A DNA stretch of 9,378 bases from the NCBI GenBank assembly GCA_012511915.1, contig JAAZFB010000033.1, forward strand, positions 1 to 9,378, in the 5' to 3' direction. This document shows positions 1 through 6,042 of the stretch, piece by piece. Position 1 is the stretch's first letter; each line of letters starts with the position of its first letter. Made by a program: the position numbers and the translations under genes. This stretch comes from Clostridiaceae bacterium (GTDB lineage: Bacteria; Bacillota; Clostridia; Monoglobales; Firm-18). Under the pieces are notes generated by a model, which saw only the letters and a list, made by a program, of their open reading frames with translations, did not search any database and was not told the DNA's origin.

Positions 1-1602
1 GAACTAAGAAACACTCCTAAACAGCAAAATGAAGATGTTTTGCACAATACAAGCCTGCCCCATGAACAGCGTCAGCAGTATGTAGAACGAAAGCCAAAAA
101 GGCAAATAGAACCTATTTCAGATGCCAAAAGGTCTACCCCTCATAGCGAGGTTGATATGCCAACTGCAAAGACACAGGTGCAGGTTAAAACCAAAGATTA
201 TTATATAAAAACCCATCAGCAGCCAAGAAAAGCATCATACCGTTTAACTCCTAATACACCTAAACAGAATACTCCTACTTCCACTCTACCTTACAGCAAT
301 AAAAATGCTGTATTGAAAAATAAGAAAAGCACCTTTTCATTAAAACATTCTGCAAGGACAGACATATCTAAAGTTAAAAATATGGCTGTTAAAACGCAGA
401 AACAAATCACAAAGCAAGCGGCAAAACAGGCGGTAAAGCGTTCTGCCAAAGTTGCAAGGCAGACAGCACAGGCTACAAAAACCACAGTAAAAGCGACCAC
501 CCGAATTGCGGTCAAAATGGCACAGGCAGTGGTTGCAATGGCTAAAGGCATAATTTCATCTATTGCGGCAGTAGGCGGCGGAACAGTCCTTTTGGTAGTT
601 CTAATTCTTATCATTACTGTTGCGGCAATAGCCGCTTCTCCCTTTGGTATTTTCATATCAGAAGAAACAAACGAAGGCATTCCGGTGTCCGCCATCGTTG
701 CTGAATGTAATCAAGAGTTTACACAAAAAATTGAGGAAATAGAAAATGCCAATACCTATGACCATGTGGAAATGCAAGGCGTACAAGCGGATTGGTCGGA
801 GGTTTTAGCGGTATTTGCGGTTAAGATCGCCGGAACAGATGACGATACAGCACAAGATGTGGTTATAATAGACGAAAACAAAAAGGATCTTTTAAAAGAA
901 GTATTCTGGGATATGAATTCTATTTCGTCACATTTAGAGCAGGAAAACGAGGAAAATATTTCGTATATTACCATTACAAGCAAAACAAGTGATGATATGA
1001 TTTCAGAATATCGTTTTACACAAAGACAGCAAGAAGCTCTTGCTACTCTGCTCGAAAATAGTGCTGTCCTTCTTTCAGCAACGCAAAATCTAACCATCAT
1101 CGATGCCGATGCCATTGATGTGCTAAGCAATCTCCCTCAAAACTTGTCAGCCGAGCGAAAGGCTGTTGTAAAAGCAGCTTGCAGTTTGGTGGGCAAGGTT
1201 AATTATTTTTGGGGCGGCAAATCCTCCGCAATCGGTTGGGACAGTAATTGGGGGAAAATGATGAGAGTAACTGCTGACGGAAGCTCAACCACAGGCACAA
1301 TGCGACCGTTCGGACTGGATTGTTCAGGCTTTGTTACTTGGACATTTATCAATTCTGAAATGAGTGCCGGTTCAATCGGTCACGGAACACAGGGGCAGAT
1401 TGCTAAATGCACACGATTAAATTGGAGCAATGCACAACCTGGGGATTTAGCTTTTTATAACGATTTGTCTCACGTTGGTATTGTTGTAGGCAGGGATACG
1501 AGCGGTAATATTCTTATTATCCATAGTAACAGCAGCAGAAATAACGTGTCACTAACCACCAATTCAGGCTTTGACTTTTGTGCAGGACCAAATGTGTATT
1601 GA
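1..1602 (+). CDS. Membrane-anchored NlpC/P60 cell-wall hydrolase of a Tn1549-type ICE (CD1108-like), 5' end outside the window
   Basis: The reading frame is open from base 1 with no stop upstream of the TTG at 40, so the gene almost certainly starts before the window; 533 codons are visible. Residues are numbered from base 1. A Lys/Ala/Thr-rich amphipathic stretch (about 130-180) precedes one hydrophobic segment (about 190-215, TVLLVVLILIITVAAIAA). A variable middle part contains EVLAVFAVKIAG and FWDMNSI. A C-terminal NlpC/P60 domain spans about 388-533. The likely triad is Cys441 in LDCSGF, His491 in LSHVGIVVG and His508 in IIHSNSS. Known of the family: such proteins are transfer-associated peptidoglycan hydrolases that cleave stem peptides and help the conjugation apparatus cross the wall. 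The middle region lacks a recognisable lysozyme motif, unlike Tn916 Orf14/CwlT. The domain call is firm. The ICE assignment rests on resemblance of the basic N-terminus and middle region to CD1108-type proteins. A strong terminator follows. Confidence 0.88.
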   Translation, partial: ELRNTPKQQNEDVLHNTSLPHEQRQQYVERKPKRQIEPISDAKRSTPHSEVDMPTAKTQVQVKTKDYYIKTHQQPRKASYRLTPNTPKQNTPTSTLPYSNKNAVLKNKKSTFSLKHSARTDISKVKNMAVKTQKQITKQAAKQAVKRSAKVARQTAQATKTTVKATTRIAVKMAQAVVAMAKGIISSIAAVGGGTVLLVVLILIITVAAIAASPFGIFISEETNEGIPVSAIVAECNQEFTQKIEEIENANTYDHVEMQGVQADWSEVLAVFAVKIAGTDDDTAQDVVIIDENKKDLLKEVFWDMNSISSHLEQENEENISYITITSKTSDDMISEYRFTQRQQEALATLLENSAVLLSATQNLTIIDADAIDVLSNLPQNLSAERKAVVKAACSLVGKVNYFWGGKSSAIGWDSNWGKMMRVTADGSSTTGTMRPFGLDCSGFVTWTFINSEMSAGSIGHGTQGQIAKCTRLNWSNAQPGDLAFYNDLSHVGIVVGRDTSGNILIIHSNSSRNNVSLTTNSGFDFCAGPNVY

Positions 1603-1610
1603 TAATTTTA

Positions 1611-1668
1611 GTACAAAACAGCTATCTTTATTGAAAAGACGGCTGTTTTGTACTCTTTATTTTTTTAA
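1611..1668 (+). terminator. Intrinsic terminator after the NlpC/P60 gene
   Basis: A perfect 12-bp stem, GTACAAAACAGC (1611-1622) with GCTGTTTTGTAC (1642-1653), encloses a second 5-bp stem, TCTTT (1625-1629) with AAAGA (1635-1639). It is followed by the T-rich tract TCTTTATTTTTTTAA (1654-1668). It lies 8 nt after the stop codon, so it should end the upstream ICE transcript here. Confidence 0.9.
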
Positions 1669-1877
1669 CCCTTTAACAACAGATGTAACGGTCACTAATT
1701 GTTCTTTGTTTAAAGTTTTTAATAATTGCTCAGTTTTTCGGAATTTTCAACAATACTACAATCTTTTGGATCGTTGTGATAAAAAGACATATGTATCCGA
1801 ATATTATCACAGAGGTTGTATGCGCAAAAGAAACCGTCATCTTGTTGGGTTTTGGTTAATAAGGATGTTTTTAGATT

Positions 1878-1906
1878 ATAGCAGAGGGTTATGCACTCTC
1901 TGCTAT
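1878..1906 (+). terminator. Possible intrinsic terminator hairpin overlapping the recombinase tail
   Basis: A 9-bp perfect inverted repeat, ATAGCAGAG (1878-1886) and CTCTGCTAT (1898-1906), has an 11-nt loop. On the plus strand it is followed by TTTCGTTTTAT, a moderate U-tract. On the minus strand no T-run follows, so it is a poor terminator for the recombinase remnant whose stop codon lies in the loop. It may insulate the scar from plus-strand readthrough, or be part of the old element end. Confidence 0.4.
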
Positions 1907-2180
1907 TTTCGTTTTATCGGGGATATCTACAAGACCGATAAAGTTATAATGAATTTCAACTTTTTGAGATTTAACCCCGTCAATTTTTACACGTTCGTGG
2001 ATGATGATTTTTTCAATAAACTCTCGCAGTATCGTGCTGTTAAGCTCCTTAATGTTAGTGTGCTTCTGAATAAGCTTTAAAAAGCTTCCAACATTAACCG
2101 CTTTTTCTGTTTCCGAATTAACTTCTATTTCAAGAGTTTCAATTAATCTTTCCAATTTTTGCTGTTCAATTTCGTAAGCA
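1889..2180 (-). pseudogene. C-terminal tail of a large serine recombinase (TndX/Tn1549 type), truncated
   Basis: On the minus strand this frame reads about 97 codons resembling the extreme C-terminus of ICE large serine recombinases (the DUF4368-type region). It has a Glu/Leu-rich coiled segment (YEIEQQKLERLIETLE), then FLKLIQKHTNIKELN, REFIEKIIIHERVK and VEIHYNFIG, ending TAA at 1889-1891. Full proteins of this kind have 500-plus residues with the catalytic serine near the N-terminus. Here everything before the coiled segment is missing. The frame runs on to a formal ATG at 2242, but residues upstream of about 2180 (ILLPVSGMLTPVTG) do not look like recombinase, which places a deletion or insertion breakpoint near 2175-2185. 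The fragment cannot catalyse recombination. It marks the edge of a lost mobile element. Confidence 0.72.
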
Positions 2181-2244
2181 CCGGTGACCGGGGTGAGCAT
2201 ACCTGATACTGGTAGCAATATGACGATAAAGTTAATTGCCATAG

Positions 2245-2651
2245 ATATGGTTTTTCCGGCAATCCAGCACGGAATGTTTCAGGTATCGCAATGCCTTTAT
2301 CAAGGAAACATCCGCATACAACACTTGCCAATACTACGCTGACACAAAAGACACCATCCTTGCCTATGCCGTGGAAATTATAGGCATGGAGGGAGGCAAG
2401 CCTGTGGGAAACCTGTAAGAATTTGATTATCGACGGCAAGCGGCGCAGCTTGAAAAGGCCTCGTACAGCCCACTGAAGTAATCCTTTTCCTTGCAGACGG
2501 CATGAAAAAACGCTTACCCTAAGACGGGTATCAAGGTAGTTGGACAGGCTTAAACGACAGATACGGAAAGCTTGAACGGGTACGCTTTGAGGTTGCCGAC
2601 GACGGATACTTACGGCTTGCCTTTGATTCCGCCAAAATTTGCTCTTGACAA
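2245..2651 (+). pseudogene. Decayed ICE accessory gene with two in-frame stops and one frameshift
   Basis: A protein-like reading can be followed through three lesions. Frame 2245 gives FRYRNAFIKETSAYNT, then YYADTKDTILAYAVEIIG, and hits TAA at 2416-2418. The same frame continues EFDYRRQAAQLEKASYSPLK to TAA at 2479-2481. Shifting frame there gives EVILFLADGMKKRLP, a third stop (TAA 2520-2522), then DGYQGSWTGLNDRYGKLER, VRFEVADDGYLRLAFDSAKI and a stop at 2646-2648. CTGAAGTAATC at 2474-2484 looks like a 4-nt loss from an original CTGAAGGAAGTAATC, which would restore the frame. The text resembles the C-terminal parts of accessory proteins in Tn1549-type elements, but I cannot name the family. 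No start codon or ribosome-binding site is visible, so the 5' end is also lost. Decay is seen directly; the origin is inferred. Confidence 0.6.
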
Positions 2652-2673
2652 AACTGTAGAAATGCTGTAGTAT
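2645..2673 (+). promoter_or_regulatory. Sigma-A-type promoter of the tetR-degV operon
   Basis: The -35 box TTGACA (2645-2650) has a 17-nt spacer to a near-consensus -10 box, TAGTAT (2668-2673). It sits about 32 nt before the tetR start codon. The -35 box overlaps the last stop codon of the decayed gene, so the promoter lies on the junction between ICE debris and cargo. The operator palindrome overlaps the -10 box and probable start site. Confidence 0.82.
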
Positions 2674-2692
2674 GAGTATAAACTCACTCAAA
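2671..2692 (+). promoter_or_regulatory. Probable TetR operator 1 (autoregulatory)
   Basis: TGAGT (2673-2677) pairs with ACTCA (2686-2690) at an 8-nt spacing. A nested copy of ACTCA (2682-2686) gives a 4-nt spacing as well. The 22-bp site matches the site at 4207-4228 at 18 positions, including the left half TATGAGTATA and the right ACTCA in the same register. Its position over the -10 box suits repression by the TetR protein encoded just downstream. Binding itself is inferred. Confidence 0.65.
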
Positions 2693-2704
2693 AGGAGGTG
2701 CATT

Positions 2705-3310
2705 ATGCCAAGAACTAAAGAACAATTTGAAGAAATGCGTACAGCGACCAGAGAAAAAATAAAGACTTCCGCTACCCAACTGTTTGCTCAAAGAGGGTTC
2801 GCGGCTACTAATGTGCAAGAAATAGCTGATTTGTCTGAAATCAGTATAGGTTTGCTTTATAAGTACTATAAAACTAAAGATGAGTTATTTGGCGAGCTTG
2901 TAGGTAACGCGTTGGCAGGAATAGAAAATTTGGTTGAATATTTTAGTGATTTTTCAGAGCCTCGAAAAACATTCATGAACTTCATCAACCTTATATACCA
3001 AGACATGATTAAAGACGATGAGTTTTCTAATCTGCTTATCCTTATGACACAAGCGGCTTTTGCAAACAGTGCGATTGTTACGCAGGATGAAATCACGGAA
3101 CTCGATGTGAAAGTATTAACTGCCATGTCAAATTTAATAGCAAGAGGTCAAGAATGTGGGGATTTTTGTGAGGGCGACACTTATGCTATGGCGACCCAAT
3201 TTTTTGCCACAATACAGGGACTGGCAATTATGAAAATTACAATGCATGGCAAGTTCTGTATGCCATCACCATCAATAATGCAAACAATGTTAATTAAGGA
3301 GAATATATGA
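2705..3310 (+). CDS. TetR/AcrR-family transcriptional regulator
   Basis: This 201-residue protein has the N-terminal helix-turn-helix typical of TetR repressors. A basic lead (REKIKTSATQLFAQRGFAAT, about 16-35) is followed by VQEIADLSEISIGLLYKYYK (37-56) and KTKDELF; the ligand-binding helices make up the rest. The ATG at 2705 is chosen over the in-frame ATG at 2672 because AAAGGAGGTG (2691-2700) lies just before it and because 2672 falls within the -10 box and operator. The stop overlaps the degV start by 4 nt (ATGA), implying translational coupling. TetR proteins are dimeric, ligand-released repressors. The matching palindromes at 2671 and 4207 suggest it controls its own operon and the GDPD operon. 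The ligand is unknown; given the DegV partner, a fatty acid or acyl derivative is a reasonable guess only. Confidence 0.9.
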   Translation: MPRTKEQFEEMRTATREKIKTSATQLFAQRGFAATNVQEIADLSEISIGLLYKYYKTKDELFGELVGNALAGIENLVEYFSDFSEPRKTFMNFINLIYQDMIKDDEFSNLLILMTQAAFANSAIVTQDEITELDVKVLTAMSNLIARGQECGDFCEGDTYAMATQFFATIQGLAIMKITMHGKFCMPSPSIMQTMLIKENI

Positions 3311-4158
3311 GCATTAAGATAGTAGCGGATAGGATGATTGACCTATCTAATGAAGAGTTGGCATTGCTTAATGTAGACACGATTTCTTGTTATATCAACA
3401 TGGGAGATAAAAGTTTTTCAGATTTGGAAGATGTTTTCCCCGGGGATGTTTTCAACTATATGGATGAAACAGGAAAGGTTGCACAGACTGCAGCAAAAAG
3501 CCCGGCCCTATACTCAGAACTTTTTGGGAGGTTCGTCGCTCAAGGGGATACCGTTATCCATTTCGCTTGCTCCAGCGGCATATCGTCCATCGCACAGAAC
3601 GCATTTATCGCTGCCAAAGAATATCCCGGTAAAGTCTATGTAATTGATACTTTGCAATTGTCATTGGGAATAGCATTATTGGTGAAATTCGCCCTGCAAA
3701 TGATTGCCAACGGTGAAACCGATGCTGAAAAAATTGTCCAAATGGTTACCGCGATAATACCCAACATCCAAGGTTCATTCTTGATTGATACAATGGATTG
3801 CCTATACAAAGGTGGCCGATGCAGCGGATTGACGTATTATGCGGCAAATCTGTTGAATATTAAGCCGGTCATCTACATGAATGATACCGGGCATATGACT
3901 GTCCGCGAAAAACTTCGAGGTACTCAAACAAGAGTATTAGAGCCATATATCAGGAATACATTTGAAAAGTATCCTAATCCCGACCTCAAGGTTCTTCATG
4001 TTGTGTATACGACCTATAACGAAGAAGTGCAAAAAAAAATTTTGACTATCGTTGAAAAATTTCATAAATTCCAGCGTGTGCAATTCAACGAGGTAAGCTG
4101 TAACTGTTGTGTGCATAGCGGCAGGAATACTATTGGTTTGTTCTATATGTGTCAATAA
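3307..4158 (+). CDS. DegV-family fatty-acid-binding protein (FakB-like)
   Basis: The 283-residue length is typical of the family. Motifs in order: VADRMIDL (6-13, usually ADSxxDL, so Ser is replaced by Arg), QTAAKSPALY (60-69), CSSGISSIAQNAF (88-100, the SSxLSGT loop), VIDTLQLSLGIALLV (112-126), LYKGGR (166-171), LLNIKPVIYMNDTG (182-195), and the C-terminal HSGRNTIGLFY (270-280). Thr61, Ser93 and His270 correspond to positions that I recall contacting the fatty-acid carboxylate in staphylococcal FakB proteins. Known of the family: DegV/FakB proteins hold a fatty acid, in characterised cases presenting it to the kinase FakA for phosphorylation and phospholipid synthesis. No FakA is seen here, so a chromosomal partner, or a sensing or transport role, is possible. 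The gene is coupled to tetR by a 4-nt overlap. A CNCC cluster (265-268) is unusual. Family is certain; lipid specificity is not. Confidence 0.92.
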   Translation: MSIKIVADRMIDLSNEELALLNVDTISCYINMGDKSFSDLEDVFPGDVFNYMDETGKVAQTAAKSPALYSELFGRFVAQGDTVIHFACSSGISSIAQNAFIAAKEYPGKVYVIDTLQLSLGIALLVKFALQMIANGETDAEKIVQMVTAIIPNIQGSFLIDTMDCLYKGGRCSGLTYYAANLLNIKPVIYMNDTGHMTVREKLRGTQTRVLEPYIRNTFEKYPNPDLKVLHVVYTTYNEEVQKKILTIVEKFHKFQRVQFNEVSCNCCVHSGRNTIGLFYMCQ

Positions 4159-4162
4159 CTTT

Positions 4163-4192
4163 TTGCAATAGACCGATAAGCACAGGCATTAT
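4163..4192 (+). promoter_or_regulatory. Candidate promoter for the GDPD operon
   Basis: TTGCAA (4163-4168) and CATTAT (4187-4192) are separated by 18 nt, directly after the degV stop. A transcript starting near 4199 would place the palindrome at 4207-4228 just downstream, a repressing position. Both boxes depart from consensus, and readthrough from degV is an alternative. Confidence 0.35.
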
Positions 4193-4206
4193 TTTTTTAC
4201 CTTTCT

Positions 4207-4228
4207 TATGAGTATATATTTACTCATA
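4207..4228 (+). promoter_or_regulatory. Probable TetR operator 2, upstream of the GDPD gene
   Basis: A perfect inverted repeat, TATGAGTA (4207-4214) and TACTCATA (4221-4228), surrounds a 6-nt centre, TATATT. It is the more symmetrical of two related sites; the other covers the tetR -10 box at 2671-2692. It ends 5 nt before the GDPD Shine-Dalgarno. It is not followed by a T-run, so it is not a terminator. Confidence 0.7.
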
Positions 4229-4233
4229 GTCCT

Positions 4234-4251
4234 AAGGAGGCGGATATTATA
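4234..4251 (+). promoter_or_regulatory. Strong Shine-Dalgarno facing ATT/ATA instead of ATG
   Basis: AAGGAGG (4234-4240) is a near-perfect ribosome-binding site. At the right distance in the GDPD frame lie ATT (4246-4248, 5-nt spacer) and ATA (4249-4251, 8-nt spacer). The nearest ATG (4262) is out of frame and stops after three codons. Either initiation uses a rare codon, or an original ATG has mutated, or the weak TTG at 4282 is used. Confidence 0.6.
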
Positions 4252-4281
4252 AAAGCAGAAAATGAAAAACTGAAAATATCA

Positions 4282-6042
4282 TTGGTTTGGCGGCAAGCGT
4301 GTATGGCGTTGGGTAATGCAATGACTAACATCATAATATTTGAAGCCTTCTACAAACTGATAGTGTTTCTGCTTGTAAAACCAATGCTCAAAGGGATTGT
4401 CCAGTTATTCCGGGAAATAAGTGGATATAACATGGTTCTGAACGGAGATATTTTTGGCTTCCTAACCAACATATTCGGGTTCATCATGCTTATGTTATTG
4501 CTGATGCTGGGCGTGATATTCATCTATTTCGAGTTCGCAGTGATATTGATTTTTTTAGCGAAAGGGTCAAAAAACATTAAAATAACAATTGGCTACGGCA
4601 TAAGAGCCGCTATAAGCACCTTTCCATCTTTGCGTCACATAAGCACCATCAGATTTGCCGTTTATGGCGTGGGACTAATACCATATTTAAATATTGGTAT
4701 TCATTCGTCCCTCTTGCCCGAAGTGAGCATACCGAACTTTATAACGGGCGAAATCTTGAAATACAATGGCGGTTGGATATTGCTGTTCATGCTTGTGGTG
4801 GCAGCATTGTTCATTTTCCTAAAGCTGATTCTTTCGCTTCCAATTATGGTATTGGAACAATGCTCATTTGCCCAAAGCGTAAAAAGGAGCGCTTTGCTTG
4901 AAAAAGGCCATATCTTCAAAATTGCTGCTGTTGTATTCGTGGCTGCTTCGCCGGCAATATTCCTTATCCCGGCGTTGGGAGCCGACACGTTGGTAGCTTC
5001 AATAATCGACTTTTTTTCTACACCAATCATACTTGCGATCATCTTGGGTATTTATTTGCAGTTAAACAAAGACATCCCTGAAATAAATGAGAACAATTTT
5101 GAAATCATAGAGCATCGTTTTATGGCTTATAAAGCAAAACTTGCACAGGCCATTTCAAGCTTGGGCGCACTGATTAAAGGTGCGGTGTCTTTTGTCTATC
5201 GAGAGAAATTACCACAACCGATTAAAAAGCGCCCATATATACTGCTTATACTCTTAATTGCCCCCATCATATGTGTGTTTGTTTCGATAGGGCAATACTA
5301 CTATAACCCTTTCTCTGAAATGCCCTGTATAGTGGTAGGCCACCGGGGAAGTGTGGCAGGAGTGGAAAATTCAGTCCATGCAATTGAAAGCGCCATAGAG
5401 CAGGGCGCGGATTATGCGGAAATAGATATTCTTCTCTCTCAAGATAACATTCCAGTTGTAGTGCATGACAGCAACTTATTTCGCCTGACGGGAAAAGGCA
5501 TAAATGTATATGAGCAAACAGCCGATAAGCTTACATCCATACTCATTGAGCAAAACGGCTATAAGGGTCATATTTCCACGCTGGATGAAATATGCAAGAT
5601 GGCTAACGACAAAATCGGCCTGTTCATTGAATTGAAAAGTCATGGCTATGAAGAAGAAAGCATCATTGAAAGGGCGGTTGAGATTGTCAGACAAAACGGC
5701 ATGGAAGAAATGTGTATGTTCCAAAGTTCGGAGATGGCTCTCATGCAGGAGCTACACGAAAAATACCCCGAATTTGGTACCGGTTATATCATAATTGGCA
5801 AAATAGGGGGACTATCTGCAAACCAAATAAGAGATATGCCATTCGATATTCTCGCCTTTGAAGAAGCCGCCATCACACAACCGCTTATCTCATCCTGCCA
5901 CCGAGCCGGAAAACAAATTTATGTATGGACAGTCAATGAAACATCGCAAATAGAGAAACTCTATCAGATGCAGGTTGATGGAATTGTCACCGACTTCCCT
6001 CAAAAAGCAAAAGAAATAATTAGTAGGAGTGATATAACATGA
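4282..6042 (+). CDS. Membrane-fused glycerophosphodiester phosphodiesterase (GPDPase_memb + GDPD)
   Basis: The N-terminal half (about 1-345, numbered from TTG 4282) is a multi-helix membrane domain. Hydrophobic runs lie near 17-35, 58-95, 123-140, 163-190, 212-232, 243-260 and 322-342. The C-terminal GDPD domain shows GHRGSVAGVENS (His354, Arg355), AEID (Glu380, Asp382), VVHD (His395), LFIELKSHG (Glu450), YVWTVN and GIVTDFP near the end. These are the metal-binding and acid-base residues of the family, which hydrolyses glycerophosphodiesters to glycerol-3-phosphate and an alcohol. PENT is VENS here. The 586-residue length suits membrane-type GDPDs of Firmicutes, which may act on lipids or teichoic acids. 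The start is uncertain: the frame is open upstream and a perfect Shine-Dalgarno at 4234 points to ATT 4246 or ATA 4249, adding about 11-12 residues; ATG 4303 is another option. The gene overlaps the next one by ATGA. Confidence 0.9.
   Translation: MVWRQACMALGNAMTNIIIFEAFYKLIVFLLVKPMLKGIVQLFREISGYNMVLNGDIFGFLTNIFGFIMLMLLLMLGVIFIYFEFAVILIFLAKGSKNIKITIGYGIRAAISTFPSLRHISTIRFAVYGVGLIPYLNIGIHSSLLPEVSIPNFITGEILKYNGGWILLFMLVVAALFIFLKLILSLPIMVLEQCSFAQSVKRSALLEKGHIFKIAAVVFVAASPAIFLIPALGADTLVASIIDFFSTPIILAIILGIYLQLNKDIPEINENNFEIIEHRFMAYKAKLAQAISSLGALIKGAVSFVYREKLPQPIKKRPYILLILLIAPIICVFVSIGQYYYNPFSEMPCIVVGHRGSVAGVENSVHAIESAIEQGADYAEIDILLSQDNIPVVVHDSNLFRLTGKGINVYEQTADKLTSILIEQNGYKGHISTLDEICKMANDKIGLFIELKSHGYEEESIIERAVEIVRQNGMEEMCMFQSSEMALMQELHEKYPEFGTGYIIIGKIGGLSANQIRDMPFDILAFEEAAITQPLISSCHRAGKQIYVWTVNETSQIEKLYQMQVDGIVTDFPQKAKEIISRSDIT

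Noticed and set aside
1571..2080. 169-codon plus-strand open frame after the NlpC/P60 gene
   Set aside because: It starts inside the NlpC/P60 gene, crosses the strong terminator and runs antisense to the recombinase tail. Its Phe/Tyr/Cys-rich text is expected of AT-rich noncoding DNA.
2072..2087. AAGCTTT/AAAGCTT 7-bp inverted repeat
   Set aside because: It falls within the recombinase tail coding text (FLKLIQK) and is explained by codon content; no T-run follows.
2143..2703. 186-codon minus-strand open frame
   Set aside because: It runs antisense through the recombinase breakpoint, the reconstructed pseudogene and the tetR promoter, has no recognisable domain, and its composition (many Arg, Ser, Leu) is typical of a reverse-strand shadow.
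4159..4198. Terminator between degV and the GDPD gene
   Set aside because: There is a T-run at 4191-4198 but no stable stem before it; only very weak pairing is possible. The clear palindrome lies after the T-run, which suits an operator rather than a terminator.
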